Positions 15,939 to 24,408 of a DNA stretch of 35,514 nucleotides are shown one piece after another. The notes beneath the pieces were generated by a model that saw nothing but the letters and a program-made list of their open reading frames with translations, was not told the DNA's origin and did no database searches. Source of the DNA: Phycisphaerae bacterium (GTDB lineage Bacteria > Planctomycetota > Phycisphaerae > UBA1845). Position 1 is the first letter of the stretch; each line of letters begins with the position of its first letter. Location: positions 1-35,514 of the forward strand of contig JAJDEA010000051.1 of assembly GCA_029260035.1 (NCBI GenBank), read 5' to 3'. Position numbers and translations under genes: made by a program.

Positions 15939-17492
15939 TCAATTGGCTACCTGTCGAACCGCGTCAATCACGGTTCCGTCCACCCATTTGATCGCGGCGA
16001 CAACTTTTTCTTCGAGTGATGGCGGGGTGGGTTTTCCGCCACAAATACGGTCCACCTCGCGTTTGATTTCTTCGATGGGTTTAATGGGTAAGCCGGATCC
16101 GGCAAGTGCCTCGATCAGGTCTTGTCGAAGCGGGTTGATGGCCATGCCGCGTTCGGTAACGATCACGTCAATAAGCTCGCCCGGCCCGCAAAGAGTCGTT
16201 ACCTTGTCAACAATTACGGGGATCCGATCGCGCATTGAAGGGATCGGCAAGATTACGCACTTGCCGGCAAGGCAATTTTGCCAGCCTCCGATTCCGTGCA
16301 ATAGCCTTCCGTCTGAGTGAGTCACTACGTTGGCATTAAAATCTAGATCGACTTCCGTAGCGCCAAGTATCACGACATCCAGCATCGACGCAAAACACCC
16401 TTTGCCGTGGAAGTTGTAGCTTGTGAACGGGCTTGTATCTTGATGATGCGGGTTTTCACGCATCGAACGAACGCCGTCCAGGTCAAACGTCTGCCCGTCG
16501 AGGATGTAATCTGTCAGGCCTTCTTCGAGCATTTTGGTTAGGTATTGATTGCTCCCTGCGCGAATGAATCGTGCCTTGACGCCCGCATCGATCATCATAT
16601 CACGCAAGAAAATCGCAAAGGCAAGTGATGTTCCGCCTGCGCCCGCTTGAAATGAAAATCCATCGCGCATGATTCCGGCATCGCGCACGAACCGAGCGGT
16701 GTACTCTGCAATGAGCAGCCGATCCGGGCTTTTCGTAATTCGTGTAGTGCCCGAGACAATTTTCTCCGAGTCGCCCACGGAGTCCATGACGACCACCTGA
16801 TCGACATTGTTCCCCTGGATTTGCCAGGGAATGCAGGGGAATGGCTTGAGATTGTCGGTCACGACGATGACGTGGTCCGCATACACAGAATCCACCAATG
16901 CAAATCCCAACAGGCCACACGCAGATGGACCGGTCAAGCCATTGGCATTTCCGAATGGGTCAGCTGTTGGTGCAGCGATGACGGCAATATCGATATGTAC
17001 TTCGCCATCCTGTACGGCTTGCCACCTGCCTCCGTGTGAGCGAAGAACACCCATTCCTCGCATCTTGCCTCTTGAGCAATAGTCTCCGAGCGGGCCATTC
17101 ATGCTTCCTTCGATATGATGCACAACGCCGCTTTCAAGATGATCCACGACCGGAGCATGGCAGGGGAACGACGCGCTGGGAAACCATCGTAGATCCTTCA
17201 CACCAAGCGATGCAGCTACATCGAATATCGCATTGGCCACTTTGTCGCCGTTGCGAAAATGATGATGCGTCGAAATGGTCATCCCGTCTCGAAGGTTGGC
17301 GTTTTTTAGTGCCGTGGTAAGGTCTGCAACAACTTTGTCACCATCGGCAGGGTAATCCGCGCAAGTGCGAATAGGCTGGGCCGCCTTATTGCCGGTCGGT
17401 CGAAATTGGCCGACCCCACGATAGGGGTGCGCAGATCCTCCGTTGATTTCATTGGGTACAAGCCGACCTGCTGCATTTTCTACGAGTTCCAC
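15939..17492 (-). CDS. citF: Citrate lyase alpha subunit (CoA/ACP transferase), CitF-like
   Basis: CitF exchanges the acyl group on the acyl carrier so that CitE can cleave the resulting citryl thioester. The GTG at 17492 (517 residues) has GGAG nine bases upstream; a TTG at 17507 would add five residues. Similarity to known CitF runs the whole length: GMTISTHHHFRNGDKV, SHGGRWQAVQDGE, DPFGNANGLTG, KIVSGTTRITKSP, the FSFQAGAGGTSLA loop, DGQTFD.DGVRSM, VILGATEVDLDFN, ERGMAINPLRQDL and the end DGTVIDAVRQV. It is the last gene of the six-gene operon, 34 bases after the CitD-CitE gene. Citramalate or another hydroxy-tricarboxylate is an alternative substrate. No citC, citX, citG or citrate transporter is present. 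Confidence 0.85.
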   Translation of the reverse strand: MELVENAAGRLVPNEINGGSAHPYRGVGQFRPTGNKAAQPIRTCADYPADGDKVVADLTTALKNANLRDGMTISTHHHFRNGDKVANAIFDVAASLGVKDLRWFPSASFPCHAPVVDHLESGVVHHIEGSMNGPLGDYCSRGKMRGMGVLRSHGGRWQAVQDGEVHIDIAVIAAPTADPFGNANGLTGPSACGLLGFALVDSVYADHVIVVTDNLKPFPCIPWQIQGNNVDQVVVMDSVGDSEKIVSGTTRITKSPDRLLIAEYTARFVRDAGIMRDGFSFQAGAGGTSLAFAIFLRDMMIDAGVKARFIRAGSNQYLTKMLEEGLTDYILDGQTFDLDGVRSMRENPHHQDTSPFTSYNFHGKGCFASMLDVVILGATEVDLDFNANVVTHSDGRLLHGIGGWQNCLAGKCVILPIPSMRDRIPVIVDKVTTLCGPGELIDVIVTERGMAINPLRQDLIEALAGSGLPIKPIEEIKREVDRICGGKPTPPSLEEKVVAAIKWVDGTVIDAVRQVAN

Positions 17493-17526
17493 AGAAACCA
17501 ACTCCAAATCAAGGGCGACCGGCTAC

Positions 17527-18747
17527 TCATTGCGAACTCTCCCTCATCGCACGATCCAGTTCGACGACTTTTTGTGCTCGTTTCACCACCGGCGGATCGA
17601 TCATCTTGCTGCCTATGGAAACCACCCCAAGCCCCTTTGCTTGAGCTTCCTCAAACGCATCGACGATTCGTTTCGCTTTTTCCAGTTCGTCTGCCGCTGG
17701 GGCGAGGGCGTCGTGGACAACCGGTATTTGTCTTGGATGAATACAGCCTTTCCCCTCGAAACCAAGAGACTTCGCCTCCAAGACGCTCGCACGAAGCGCA
17801 TCCATGTTCGCGACGTCGGAAAAAACGGAGTCAATGGCTTGTACGCCCGCCGCACGGGCCGCATTGACCACCTGTGAACGTGCCCAAAAGCTCTCGCGCC
17901 CTTCGTCCGTTCGTGCTGTTCCGATATCCGCTGTGTAATCTTCCAAACCAATCGTTAGTGCCACAATTTTGTCGGAAGAGATGGCTATGTCGTAAGCATT
18001 GATGGCTCCAAGAGCGCTTTCCACGATAGGCATCAAATAGATGTCTCGGTCGATCCCAGCCTTTGCCAGAATATTCTCGATTCGCTTATCTACTTGTTGA
18101 ACGTCATGCGGCGTTTCGACCTTGGGAATTAACACAACGTGAACATTGTGAGGGGCTATTGCGTCCAGGTCTTCCAGGCCGCGATCGCCTTGATTGATTC
18201 GTACCATCCGCTCAGCGCCGTAAAAATCCACTACTCGAAGGGCGTTGCGAACGAGCAGACGGGCTGCGTCCTTTTCGGTAGAGGCGACGCTGTCTTCCAG
18301 ATCAAGAATCACGCCATCAGGACCGTGAAGTCCTGCGTTGATGAAGAACTTCGGACTGTTGCCGGGAAGGTAGAGTCTGGATCGCCGAAAACGTTCGCGA
18401 TCTGTCGCAGCCTGTGTTCCGGGGCCGAATTCCGGCAAATATCCCGCACCGACATTTGCCCCCAGCCTACGAACAGCCGTTTCGATGCGTGCAGCCATAA
18501 TGAACGGTAGCGCGCCGGCATCTTCAATTTCGATGCACGCGTTCGATACGCCAAGCTCCGCAAGAACATTGGCGACCAGCTCGCGCGTTACCTGTCCATA
18601 CATCGATTCGACTTTGCTCTGAAGCGTCAAATCGATGCCGCCGCTATCGGTGAGCGAGATCTGTACCCAGCAATCCGATCTGATGCTCGGGCCTCGGGAT
18701 CCTGCCTCAGCTCTTCCTTGCTGTGTTGGCTTGTTCTTGCCGGACAT
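17527..18747 (-). CDS. citDE: Fused citrate lyase acyl carrier (CitD) and beta subunit (CitE)
   Basis: The protein has 406 residues in two parts. Residues about 15-95 match CitD, the small carrier that holds the acyl group on a phosphoribosyl-dephospho-CoA arm: IDLTLQSKVESMYG, ANVLAELGV, IEDAGALPFIMAARIE. Residues about 115-400 match CitE of the HpcH/HpaI aldolase fold: RSRLYLPGNSPKF, GVILDLEDSV, VRINQ, IPKVETPHDV, MPIVESALGAINA, IGLEDYTADIG and GKGCIHPRQI. CitD and CitE are normally separate proteins. The modified serine is unclear: a gapless match puts Arg23 where CitD has its serine, with Ser24 next to it and Ser21 two residues before. The carrier may still be used with a shifted serine, or may be inactive. 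Confidence 0.8.
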   Translation of the reverse strand: MSGKNKPTQQGRAEAGSRGPSIRSDCWVQISLTDSGGIDLTLQSKVESMYGQVTRELVANVLAELGVSNACIEIEDAGALPFIMAARIETAVRRLGANVGAGYLPEFGPGTQAATDRERFRRSRLYLPGNSPKFFINAGLHGPDGVILDLEDSVASTEKDAARLLVRNALRVVDFYGAERMVRINQGDRGLEDLDAIAPHNVHVVLIPKVETPHDVQQVDKRIENILAKAGIDRDIYLMPIVESALGAINAYDIAISSDKIVALTIGLEDYTADIGTARTDEGRESFWARSQVVNAARAAGVQAIDSVFSDVANMDALRASVLEAKSLGFEGKGCIHPRQIPVVHDALAPAADELEKAKRIVDAFEEAQAKGLGVVSIGSKMIDPPVVKRAQKVVELDRAMRESSQ

Positions 18748-18766
18748 GAATTGCAGTCTCTATTTC

Positions 18767-20140
18767 CTAGCCATCCGTTACGCAAAGAGCCATTAGATCG
18801 CCGACATTGTCGAGGCTTTCCAGTGCAAGGATAGCATTACGCAAAGCCTCTCGCCTGCCTTCGGTGAGAATCGGTCCCGCCAGTGCATCAAACTTAACGC
18901 GAAGGTCGTCTTCCGTCATCGGGTCGCGTGCATCGCCCTTGGGGACGTCCACCTGTTTCGTAAAAGACCGACCATCGCTTGTCGTAATAGTCACTCGTGC
19001 GCATTGTTTCGCAGGGAAAGCCTTTTCAAATTCATCGTTGGCGACGACTTTCACTTTCGTCATTTGCGATCGAAGCCGATCATCCCATAGTTTTTCTTCC
19101 GTAAATTCCAGAGGTGTCACGCGGAGTTCAGCGAGCGCCGCTGCGATGCAATAAGGCAGGCTATGGTCCGCTGATTCCTTACTCCTCGGGTCATATTTCG
19201 CTGGATCAGAAAGTATGTCGGCAGCCCGCGCAATGCTCTCGATCAGCACTTCCGAAACATCTTCCGCTTTCAGTTGGTTTTCATGGAGTATATGCAACGT
19301 TGCCGACACCGGCGAATGCATCAACGCTTCAATTGGGTATGATTTCATGCCGCAATCGGTAATCATGAATCGCTTGCCGAGATCGTCCGCAATCCAGCTA
19401 TAATCCCATGCGGCGCCGAGGCAATGTTCCATCCCCTCTTTTCCTTCAATTACGCCTTCAGGGCCGGTGAATCCCTTCTGAGCGAGCAATGCAGACTCAA
19501 CGCCTGCCCGCGTAGCCATCGGACTAACCGTATTCTTCATCATCGTCAGCTTGCCTGCGACCGCACAGCCGAGCGTAAAACATCGACAACTGGCAATTCC
19601 GATCGCATGTTGCATCTGTTCCCAATTCAAGCCAATCATACGACCCGCCACAACCGGCGCTGCATAGCCCATCAATGTGGCGTGGTGCCATCCTCGCTCG
19701 CGGATGCCTGGCACGGCTATGTGACACAGCCGCATAGCCATCTCGTACGCGACAATAATCCCGACGATCAGGTCCTTCCCGGTCAGGTGATCTCGCTCCG
19801 CCAATGCGAGCGGTGCAGCGAGTATGTCACTAGGATGTGAAGGGTCTTGTTTCCAGTAGATGTCATTGTAGTCCATCGCTCGGACCATCAGTGCGTTGAG
19901 CATGGCTGCGTTTACGGGATTCACTTTGTCGCCCGCACCGACAACGGTGCAGGCGCCCTCTCCGCCCATTTCACGCATGTATTCGAGGAATATCTTAACG
20001 TCACCCGTCTGATATCCGCCCAGCGCGCAGCCGATCGTGTCATACAGGAATCGCTTCGATGCTTCTATTGCTTCCGGCGAAATGTCTTCATATTTTAAGT
20101 TGCACGCCCATCGCGCGATGGTTTCGGTTGTTGTACCCAT
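18767..20140 (-). CDS. MmgE/PrpD family dehydratase
   Basis: The protein has 457 residues, the usual size for this family, which includes 2-methylcitrate dehydratase and cis-aconitate decarboxylase. Family marks include RFLYDTIGCALGG near the start, the MVRAMDYNDIY segment with DPSHPSDILAAPLAL (His and Asp at the presumed active site), GIRERGWHHATLMG, AGKLTMMKNTVSPMATRAGV, GMKSYPIEALMHSP and a C-terminal lid (VDVPKGDARDPMTEDDLRVKF). GGAT lies nine bases before ATG. It follows the HD gene by 13 bases and precedes CitD-CitE by 19, so co-transcription is very likely. Dehydration of a citrate-like acid is the probable reaction; the exact substrate is unknown. Confidence 0.85.
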   Translation of the reverse strand: MGTTTETIARWACNLKYEDISPEAIEASKRFLYDTIGCALGGYQTGDVKIFLEYMREMGGEGACTVVGAGDKVNPVNAAMLNALMVRAMDYNDIYWKQDPSHPSDILAAPLALAERDHLTGKDLIVGIIVAYEMAMRLCHIAVPGIRERGWHHATLMGYAAPVVAGRMIGLNWEQMQHAIGIASCRCFTLGCAVAGKLTMMKNTVSPMATRAGVESALLAQKGFTGPEGVIEGKEGMEHCLGAAWDYSWIADDLGKRFMITDCGMKSYPIEALMHSPVSATLHILHENQLKAEDVSEVLIESIARAADILSDPAKYDPRSKESADHSLPYCIAAALAELRVTPLEFTEEKLWDDRLRSQMTKVKVVANDEFEKAFPAKQCARVTITTSDGRSFTKQVDVPKGDARDPMTEDDLRVKFDALAGPILTEGRREALRNAILALESLDNVGDLMALCVTDG

Positions 20141-20153
20141 TATTTTTATCCTA

Positions 20154-20705
20154 CTAATTTTTCTTTTTGCCTAATCCACAGGCGATATCAAAATCAATGA
20201 AATCCGCGTGGTGAAAAATCAACGATTCTGTCGTTCGCTGAACGTGGTCACCTTCCTTCGAGTGGGTAGCAACGATGTGCATCACTTCGTCAGGAAGTCC
20301 ATGCTTCCAACATATACCCACACCGCTAAACGGATGACGCAGGTGATCTCCGCGCTGGCCCTTGATGATCTTGCCGTCCTTCTTTTCAAACTCGATAGGC
20401 TTTCCCACGTCTGCCAGAAGCGAGCCGGCTATGAGATGGTCGTGCTGGATTGGCATCCGATCACCCCAAATATTATTAAGCACCTTCTCGATCGCTAAAC
20501 ACATCTGGCAGCATGAACGTACATGCTCGATGAACTTCATTTCAATATCACCCGCCAGGAGTGTGAAAGGAATTTCGGTCAGCTCCGAAGGCGTCCAGCC
20601 GCCCGTTTGGATTGCGTCCTCCCATACGTCCACCACTTTCTCGCGCAGTTCGCTGTCGCGAATTTCCTCCAATTCAGGAAAAAGTTTCTTAATCTCATCT
20701 CGCAA
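20154..20705 (-). CDS. HD-domain protein with a degenerate HD doublet
   Basis: The TTG at 20705 follows AGGAGG by six bases; an upstream TTG at 20765 lacks a site. The product is 183 residues. The predicted HD metal ligands are His61 (HVRSCCQMCL), the doublet at 98-99, and Asp168 (HHADFID). At the doublet the sequence is GSLLADVGK, so the histidine is Ala98 and only Asp99 remains. Other conserved elements (KPIEFEKK, HLRHPFSGVG, EVMHIVATHSKEG) are present. HD proteins of this type often sit beside MmgE/PrpD and aconitase-type genes, which suggests a metabolic phosphatase or hydrolase role rather than signalling. Loss of one ligand may reduce activity or change the metal. Confidence 0.65.
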   Translation of the reverse strand: MRDEIKKLFPELEEIRDSELREKVVDVWEDAIQTGGWTPSELTEIPFTLLAGDIEMKFIEHVRSCCQMCLAIEKVLNNIWGDRMPIQHDHLIAGSLLADVGKPIEFEKKDGKIIKGQRGDHLRHPFSGVGICWKHGLPDEVMHIVATHSKEGDHVQRTTESLIFHHADFIDFDIACGLGKKKN

Positions 20706-20717
20706 AGGGCACCTCCT
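20706..20717 (-). promoter_or_regulatory. Ribosome binding site deciding the TTG start of the HD gene
   Basis: On the minus strand AGGAGG (20712-20717) is separated from TTG (20703-20705) by six bases. This perfect site favours the 183-residue product over a 203-residue one. Confidence 0.7.
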
Positions 20718-20779
20718 GTCGCAAACTGTCGCCAGTTCTGCGCTGTAATCAAACAAACAATTCAATCCGAATTCTACTT

Positions 20780-22750
20780 CTACAATACTGCAAGCTGATC
20801 TCTAATCACCGCCTCGAATCCGCCCTTGACGACGAGTTCCTGCGCGATCTCCCCAAGCGGGGCGAACGAATAAGTCTTGTCATTGAACGTAATTGACGCG
20901 TTCACAAAATCAACCTTCGCTTGCTTACCCGTGCGAATGGTGAGTGCCTTGTCGTTGGCAAACGATGATTGAAGATCGTCCACCAAAGAAGGACACTCGA
21001 TAACAACATATCCATTGTTAAAGGCGTTTCGCTTGTATGTCTGCGAATATGAGCCGGCTATGACCATTCGCAGCCCGCGATATTTGAGCGCCGTCGCAGC
21101 CTGCTCGCGCGATGAGCCGGAGCCAAAGTTGTAGCCGCCGATGAGTATATCACCTTCCCGCGCTTTGTCCTGAAACGCCGGGTCGTAATTCAGCATGGCC
21201 TTGCTGCCCATCTCATCAGGCGACATGCCATCCTTGTAAGTAAACTCTTTGCCGTAAATACCGTCCGTGTTGAGGTTGTTAGCAGGAACCCAAAGAAGTT
21301 CGCCCTCCATCAATTCCGGAAATCCCGGCAGGATGCGCACAGCCGACGATGCACGTTTCGGTTGGTCGTTTTCGCGCACGTTGCTGGTTGACTGCATCGC
21401 TTCGCGCGACTGCTCATCGCGGCTTTGCCCAAGCGAGGCTCCGGCGATCTTTCCTGCAAGGGCTGACGTAGCGACCACCGCCGGACTCGCCAGATACACG
21501 AATGATTCACGCGATCCCATGCGCCCTTTGAAATTGCGATTGGTCGCGGAGATACCCACCTCGCCATCCGCCAAAACGCCATCTCCGAGGCCAATGCATG
21601 GGCCGCAGCCAGGTGGTAGTGCCGTAGATCCGGCATCTAAAAGCACTTTCCAGTATCCCAGTCTTTCAGCTTCAGCTTCGATTTCACTTGAAGCAGCGGC
21701 TATGTACATCTTGACGCCCGGTGCAATCCTTTTGCCTTTGAGTATTCCTGCTGCTTCCGCAAAGTCTTCGAGCCTGCCATTGACGCAACTCAGCAAAAAT
21801 GCCTTGTCAATCTTGATGTCCCGCTCTTCTATTTCCGGAAGCGAAACAATCGTCTTGACCTCATTCGGGCCAGCCACAAACGGCGAAACCTTGGACAAAT
21901 CAAAATCCAATTCCTTGACGTAATAGGCGTCAGCATCTGCAACAGGGAGGGTCTCTTCCACCTGCGCGACAATTTCCGGCGTCAGACGGGGATTCGCATC
22001 GCCTCGCCCCTTGAAAACCTCTGCCCGCTTCAGCATGTACTCCCTGGTGGTTTCGTCAAACGGAAACACACCCGCAAGTGCTCCCCATTCCGTTGTCATG
22101 TTTGAAATGGCCAGCCGCTCGTCCATACGGAGACTCGAGACGCCGGGGCCCGCGAACTCCAGGCACGCGTTCAGCACTTCATCATTATTGAAAATCCCGA
22201 TGAGCGAAATGATTACGTCCTTGCCTGTTACGCCGGGCGAAAGACTTCCAACCAGGTTGACGCGAATGATGTCAGGTATCTGCCACCACGTCCGCCCGGT
22301 TGCCCAAATGGCAGCCGCATCAGTTCGCACGACAGGCGTTCCCAGTGCTCCGAGCGCACCGTATAGATTGGAATGGGAATCCGATCCAACAACGAACGTG
22401 CCGGGCAGAACGTATCCCTCTTCGACCATTACCTGATGGCCAATGCCCCGGCCTGGCGGATAAAACGCGATGCCCTGACGATTGGCAAACGCTTCGATCT
22501 TGGCGTATTTACCAAGATTCTCCGGACTCGTGTTTTGGATGTCGTGATCGACGGCAAACACAGGCTGTGAAGAATCAAATATCTGAGATGCGCCCATACT
22601 TTCAAATTTTGGGATCACCGCAGCAGTGTTGTCATGCGTCATTACATGGCTGGGTTTTATGGACAAGAAGTCGCCGGTATGTACTTGGCGCCCCTCCTCG
22701 ATATCCAAAGCAAACCGCTGAGCAATCTTTTCGATTAGCGTCTGACCCAC
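20780..22750 (-). CDS. Single-chain homoaconitase-like hydratase (large and small subunits fused)
   Basis: The protein has 656 residues and starts at GTG with GGGAG eight bases upstream. It reads like fungal Lys4 homoaconitase throughout: GQTLIEKIAQ, KPSHVMTHDN, DHDIQNTSPENL, PPGRGIGHQVM, SDSHSN, TWWQIPD, NMTTEWGALAG and ISATNRNFKGRMGS. Iron-sulfur ligands are Cys322 (SCVNGR) and Cys382 and Cys385 (GCGPCIG). The swivel domain begins near 475, and GSGSSREQAA (Gln550) is the homoaconitase-type form rather than the SSREHA of aconitases. A Gln/Ser-rich linker at 440-470 joins the two parts. It lies in the operon between the dehydrogenase and the HD gene. Homocitrate, citrate or a related acid are possible substrates; aconitase-like activity is the main alternative. 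Confidence 0.75.
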   Translation of the reverse strand: MGQTLIEKIAQRFALDIEEGRQVHTGDFLSIKPSHVMTHDNTAAVIPKFESMGASQIFDSSQPVFAVDHDIQNTSPENLGKYAKIEAFANRQGIAFYPPGRGIGHQVMVEEGYVLPGTFVVGSDSHSNLYGALGALGTPVVRTDAAAIWATGRTWWQIPDIIRVNLVGSLSPGVTGKDVIISLIGIFNNDEVLNACLEFAGPGVSSLRMDERLAISNMTTEWGALAGVFPFDETTREYMLKRAEVFKGRGDANPRLTPEIVAQVEETLPVADADAYYVKELDFDLSKVSPFVAGPNEVKTIVSLPEIEERDIKIDKAFLLSCVNGRLEDFAEAAGILKGKRIAPGVKMYIAAASSEIEAEAERLGYWKVLLDAGSTALPPGCGPCIGLGDGVLADGEVGISATNRNFKGRMGSRESFVYLASPAVVATSALAGKIAGASLGQSRDEQSREAMQSTSNVRENDQPKRASSAVRILPGFPELMEGELLWVPANNLNTDGIYGKEFTYKDGMSPDEMGSKAMLNYDPAFQDKAREGDILIGGYNFGSGSSREQAATALKYRGLRMVIAGSYSQTYKRNAFNNGYVVIECPSLVDDLQSSFANDKALTIRTGKQAKVDFVNASITFNDKTYSFAPLGEIAQELVVKGGFEAVIRDQLAVL

Positions 22751-22858
22751 GTCACCAACTCCCAGACAATAGTTTCATGGCTTGCCGCCCACATCGCTTG
22801 CAGGCAGTCGTTAGCCCATTATTCCTACCCGTTTCCAGTCAATCAATGCACGAGGACG

Positions 22859-24040
22859 CTACAGCTTGCTGATAACGGCATCCGCCATTTGCTGCGTATT
22901 TACCGCACCGTTCTGCAAGACGTCCTGACTGCCAGTGAGGCGAAGCATATCGTACGTTCGCACCTTGCCCTCGGAGACGACCTTTGCTATTGCTTCGCGC
23001 ACGCGGTCTGCCTTCTCCGATTCGCCGATATGGTCGAGCATCATGCACGCGCTCATCATCATGGCAATCGGATTGACGATTGACGGTGAAAGTTCCTGGT
23101 ATTTCGGAGCCGAGCCGTGCGTCGGCTCGAACACAGCTACTTCCTTTCCAATGTTGGCACTACATGCAAATCCGAGTCCACCGATTAAGCCAGCAAACCC
23201 ATCCGAGACAATATCGCCAAACATATTTCCGCATACCAACACGCCGTAATCTTCCGGGTTTTTCGTGAGCCACATCATTTGGGCATCGATATTGGTTTCC
23301 CAAAGGGCGATATCGGGGAAGTCTTTCGAGGCTGCGTGCGCCTCAGCGGTCATCATCCCCGAAGTTTCACGGATAACGTTCGGCTTCTCACACACCGTAA
23401 CAGACTTATAGCCAAACTTTTTCGCATAAGCGAACGCTTCGCGAACGATGCGCCTGCACGCCCCCCGCGAGAAGATTCTTGTCGAAATAGCCAAGTCTTC
23501 GCTCGGCACTTCCTTGAAGAGCGACATGCGTGGGTGCGTCTCCAATGCATCTCGAACGTTAGCGGGTGGGTTGGTCCACTCGACACCGCCGTACAGCCCT
23601 TCCGTGTTTTGCCGAAAAATAACTGCATCGACGGCCGGCTCATCGATGCCGTCGCCTCCTCGCCTGACGAAGTTCAATGGATTCCCGGCAAACGAGCGAC
23701 AGGGCCTGATACTCACGTCCAAATTGAAGTGTTGACGAAGCTTGACGATCGGGCTTGCATAAACGAAACCCTTGTCCCTCAATTCCGGCGAAATCTCCTC
23801 CGCTGCCTGTTTTTTTGGCTTTGAAGTTATCGCCCCAAATAATCCAATCTTATGCTCCTGCAGTAGCGCAATCGTTCGGTCCGGGAGCGCATTGCCCTCA
23901 CGAATCCAGAACTCCCAGCCTATGTCGGCGTGGACATAATCGGCTTCAAATCCAGCCGCTTCGAGCACCCGAATCGCCTCGTCCAATACGGTTTTTCCAA
24001 TCCCGTCTCCGGGCATCGATACAATAGTTCGCCTCGCCAC
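22859..24040 (-). CDS. Isocitrate/isopropylmalate dehydrogenase-family beta-decarboxylating dehydrogenase
   Basis: The protein has 393 residues with a GTG start and GGAG ten bases upstream. The family fold is shown by VSMPGDGIGKTVL, FGAITSKP, SPIVKLRQHFNLDVSIRP (substrate arginines), FRQNTEGLYGG, VCEKPNVIRET with the catalytic lysine, GNMFGDIVSDGFAGLIGGLG (metal-binding Asp) and EPTHGSAPKY (cofactor binding). Isocitrate, isopropylmalate and homoisocitrate dehydrogenases share these blocks. A short insert around SFAGNPLNFVRRGGDGIDEP is unlike the classical enzymes. It is the first gene of the six-gene operon, 108 bases before the homoaconitase-like gene. Oxidative decarboxylation to a 2-oxoacid, or its reverse, is the likely reaction. 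Confidence 0.8.
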   Translation of the reverse strand: MARRTIVSMPGDGIGKTVLDEAIRVLEAAGFEADYVHADIGWEFWIREGNALPDRTIALLQEHKIGLFGAITSKPKKQAAEEISPELRDKGFVYASPIVKLRQHFNLDVSIRPCRSFAGNPLNFVRRGGDGIDEPAVDAVIFRQNTEGLYGGVEWTNPPANVRDALETHPRMSLFKEVPSEDLAISTRIFSRGACRRIVREAFAYAKKFGYKSVTVCEKPNVIRETSGMMTAEAHAASKDFPDIALWETNIDAQMMWLTKNPEDYGVLVCGNMFGDIVSDGFAGLIGGLGFACSANIGKEVAVFEPTHGSAPKYQELSPSIVNPIAMMMSACMMLDHIGESEKADRVREAIAKVVSEGKVRTYDMLRLTGSQDVLQNGAVNTQQMADAVISKL

Positions 24041-24408
24041 GTAACCTTCTCCTCAATGACCGTTTTTTAACATGAAAGCCCTCAGCGCCGCACAACTGAA
24101 GAGCCCCAATCCACCAACGCATTTCTAAATGATGGGGAATGTATGACAGTCGAGAAGAGACGGCAAGATGAGTTATTCATATTAAAACGGACGCGACCTT
24201 CACGCTTGCCAACGGGTGAGACGGATAGGTGATTGTGATTCGTTTTCATGTCTGCAAGACCGCTTTATGTAGCCAATCCGCCTTCTGATGCCTTATGGGA
24301 CGTACTTAGCCCGCAAAGCCTCGTTTCGTTCAACTGAACTAGGCCTCATTTGGTTCCGATATTACGACCGTGTCGGCGCTATCTGCCGTCCCGGGAGGTT
24401 GAACGATA
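24041..24408. other. 368-base divergent control region between the two large gene clusters
   Basis: No gene is visible. The region must carry promoters for the minus-strand metabolic operon and the plus-strand oxidoreductase gene. A candidate minus-strand promoter is listed separately. An AT-rich patch occurs at about 24171-24186. The ribosome site of the oxidoreductase, GGGAGG at about 24391-24396, lies at its right end. Confidence 0.5.
24138..24166 (-). promoter_or_regulatory. Candidate promoter of the six-gene metabolic operon
   Basis: On the minus strand TTGCCG (24161-24166) and TACATT (24138-24143) are separated by exactly 17 bases. Each matches the consensus at four of six positions. 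It lies about 100 bases before the first start codon. Confidence 0.3.
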
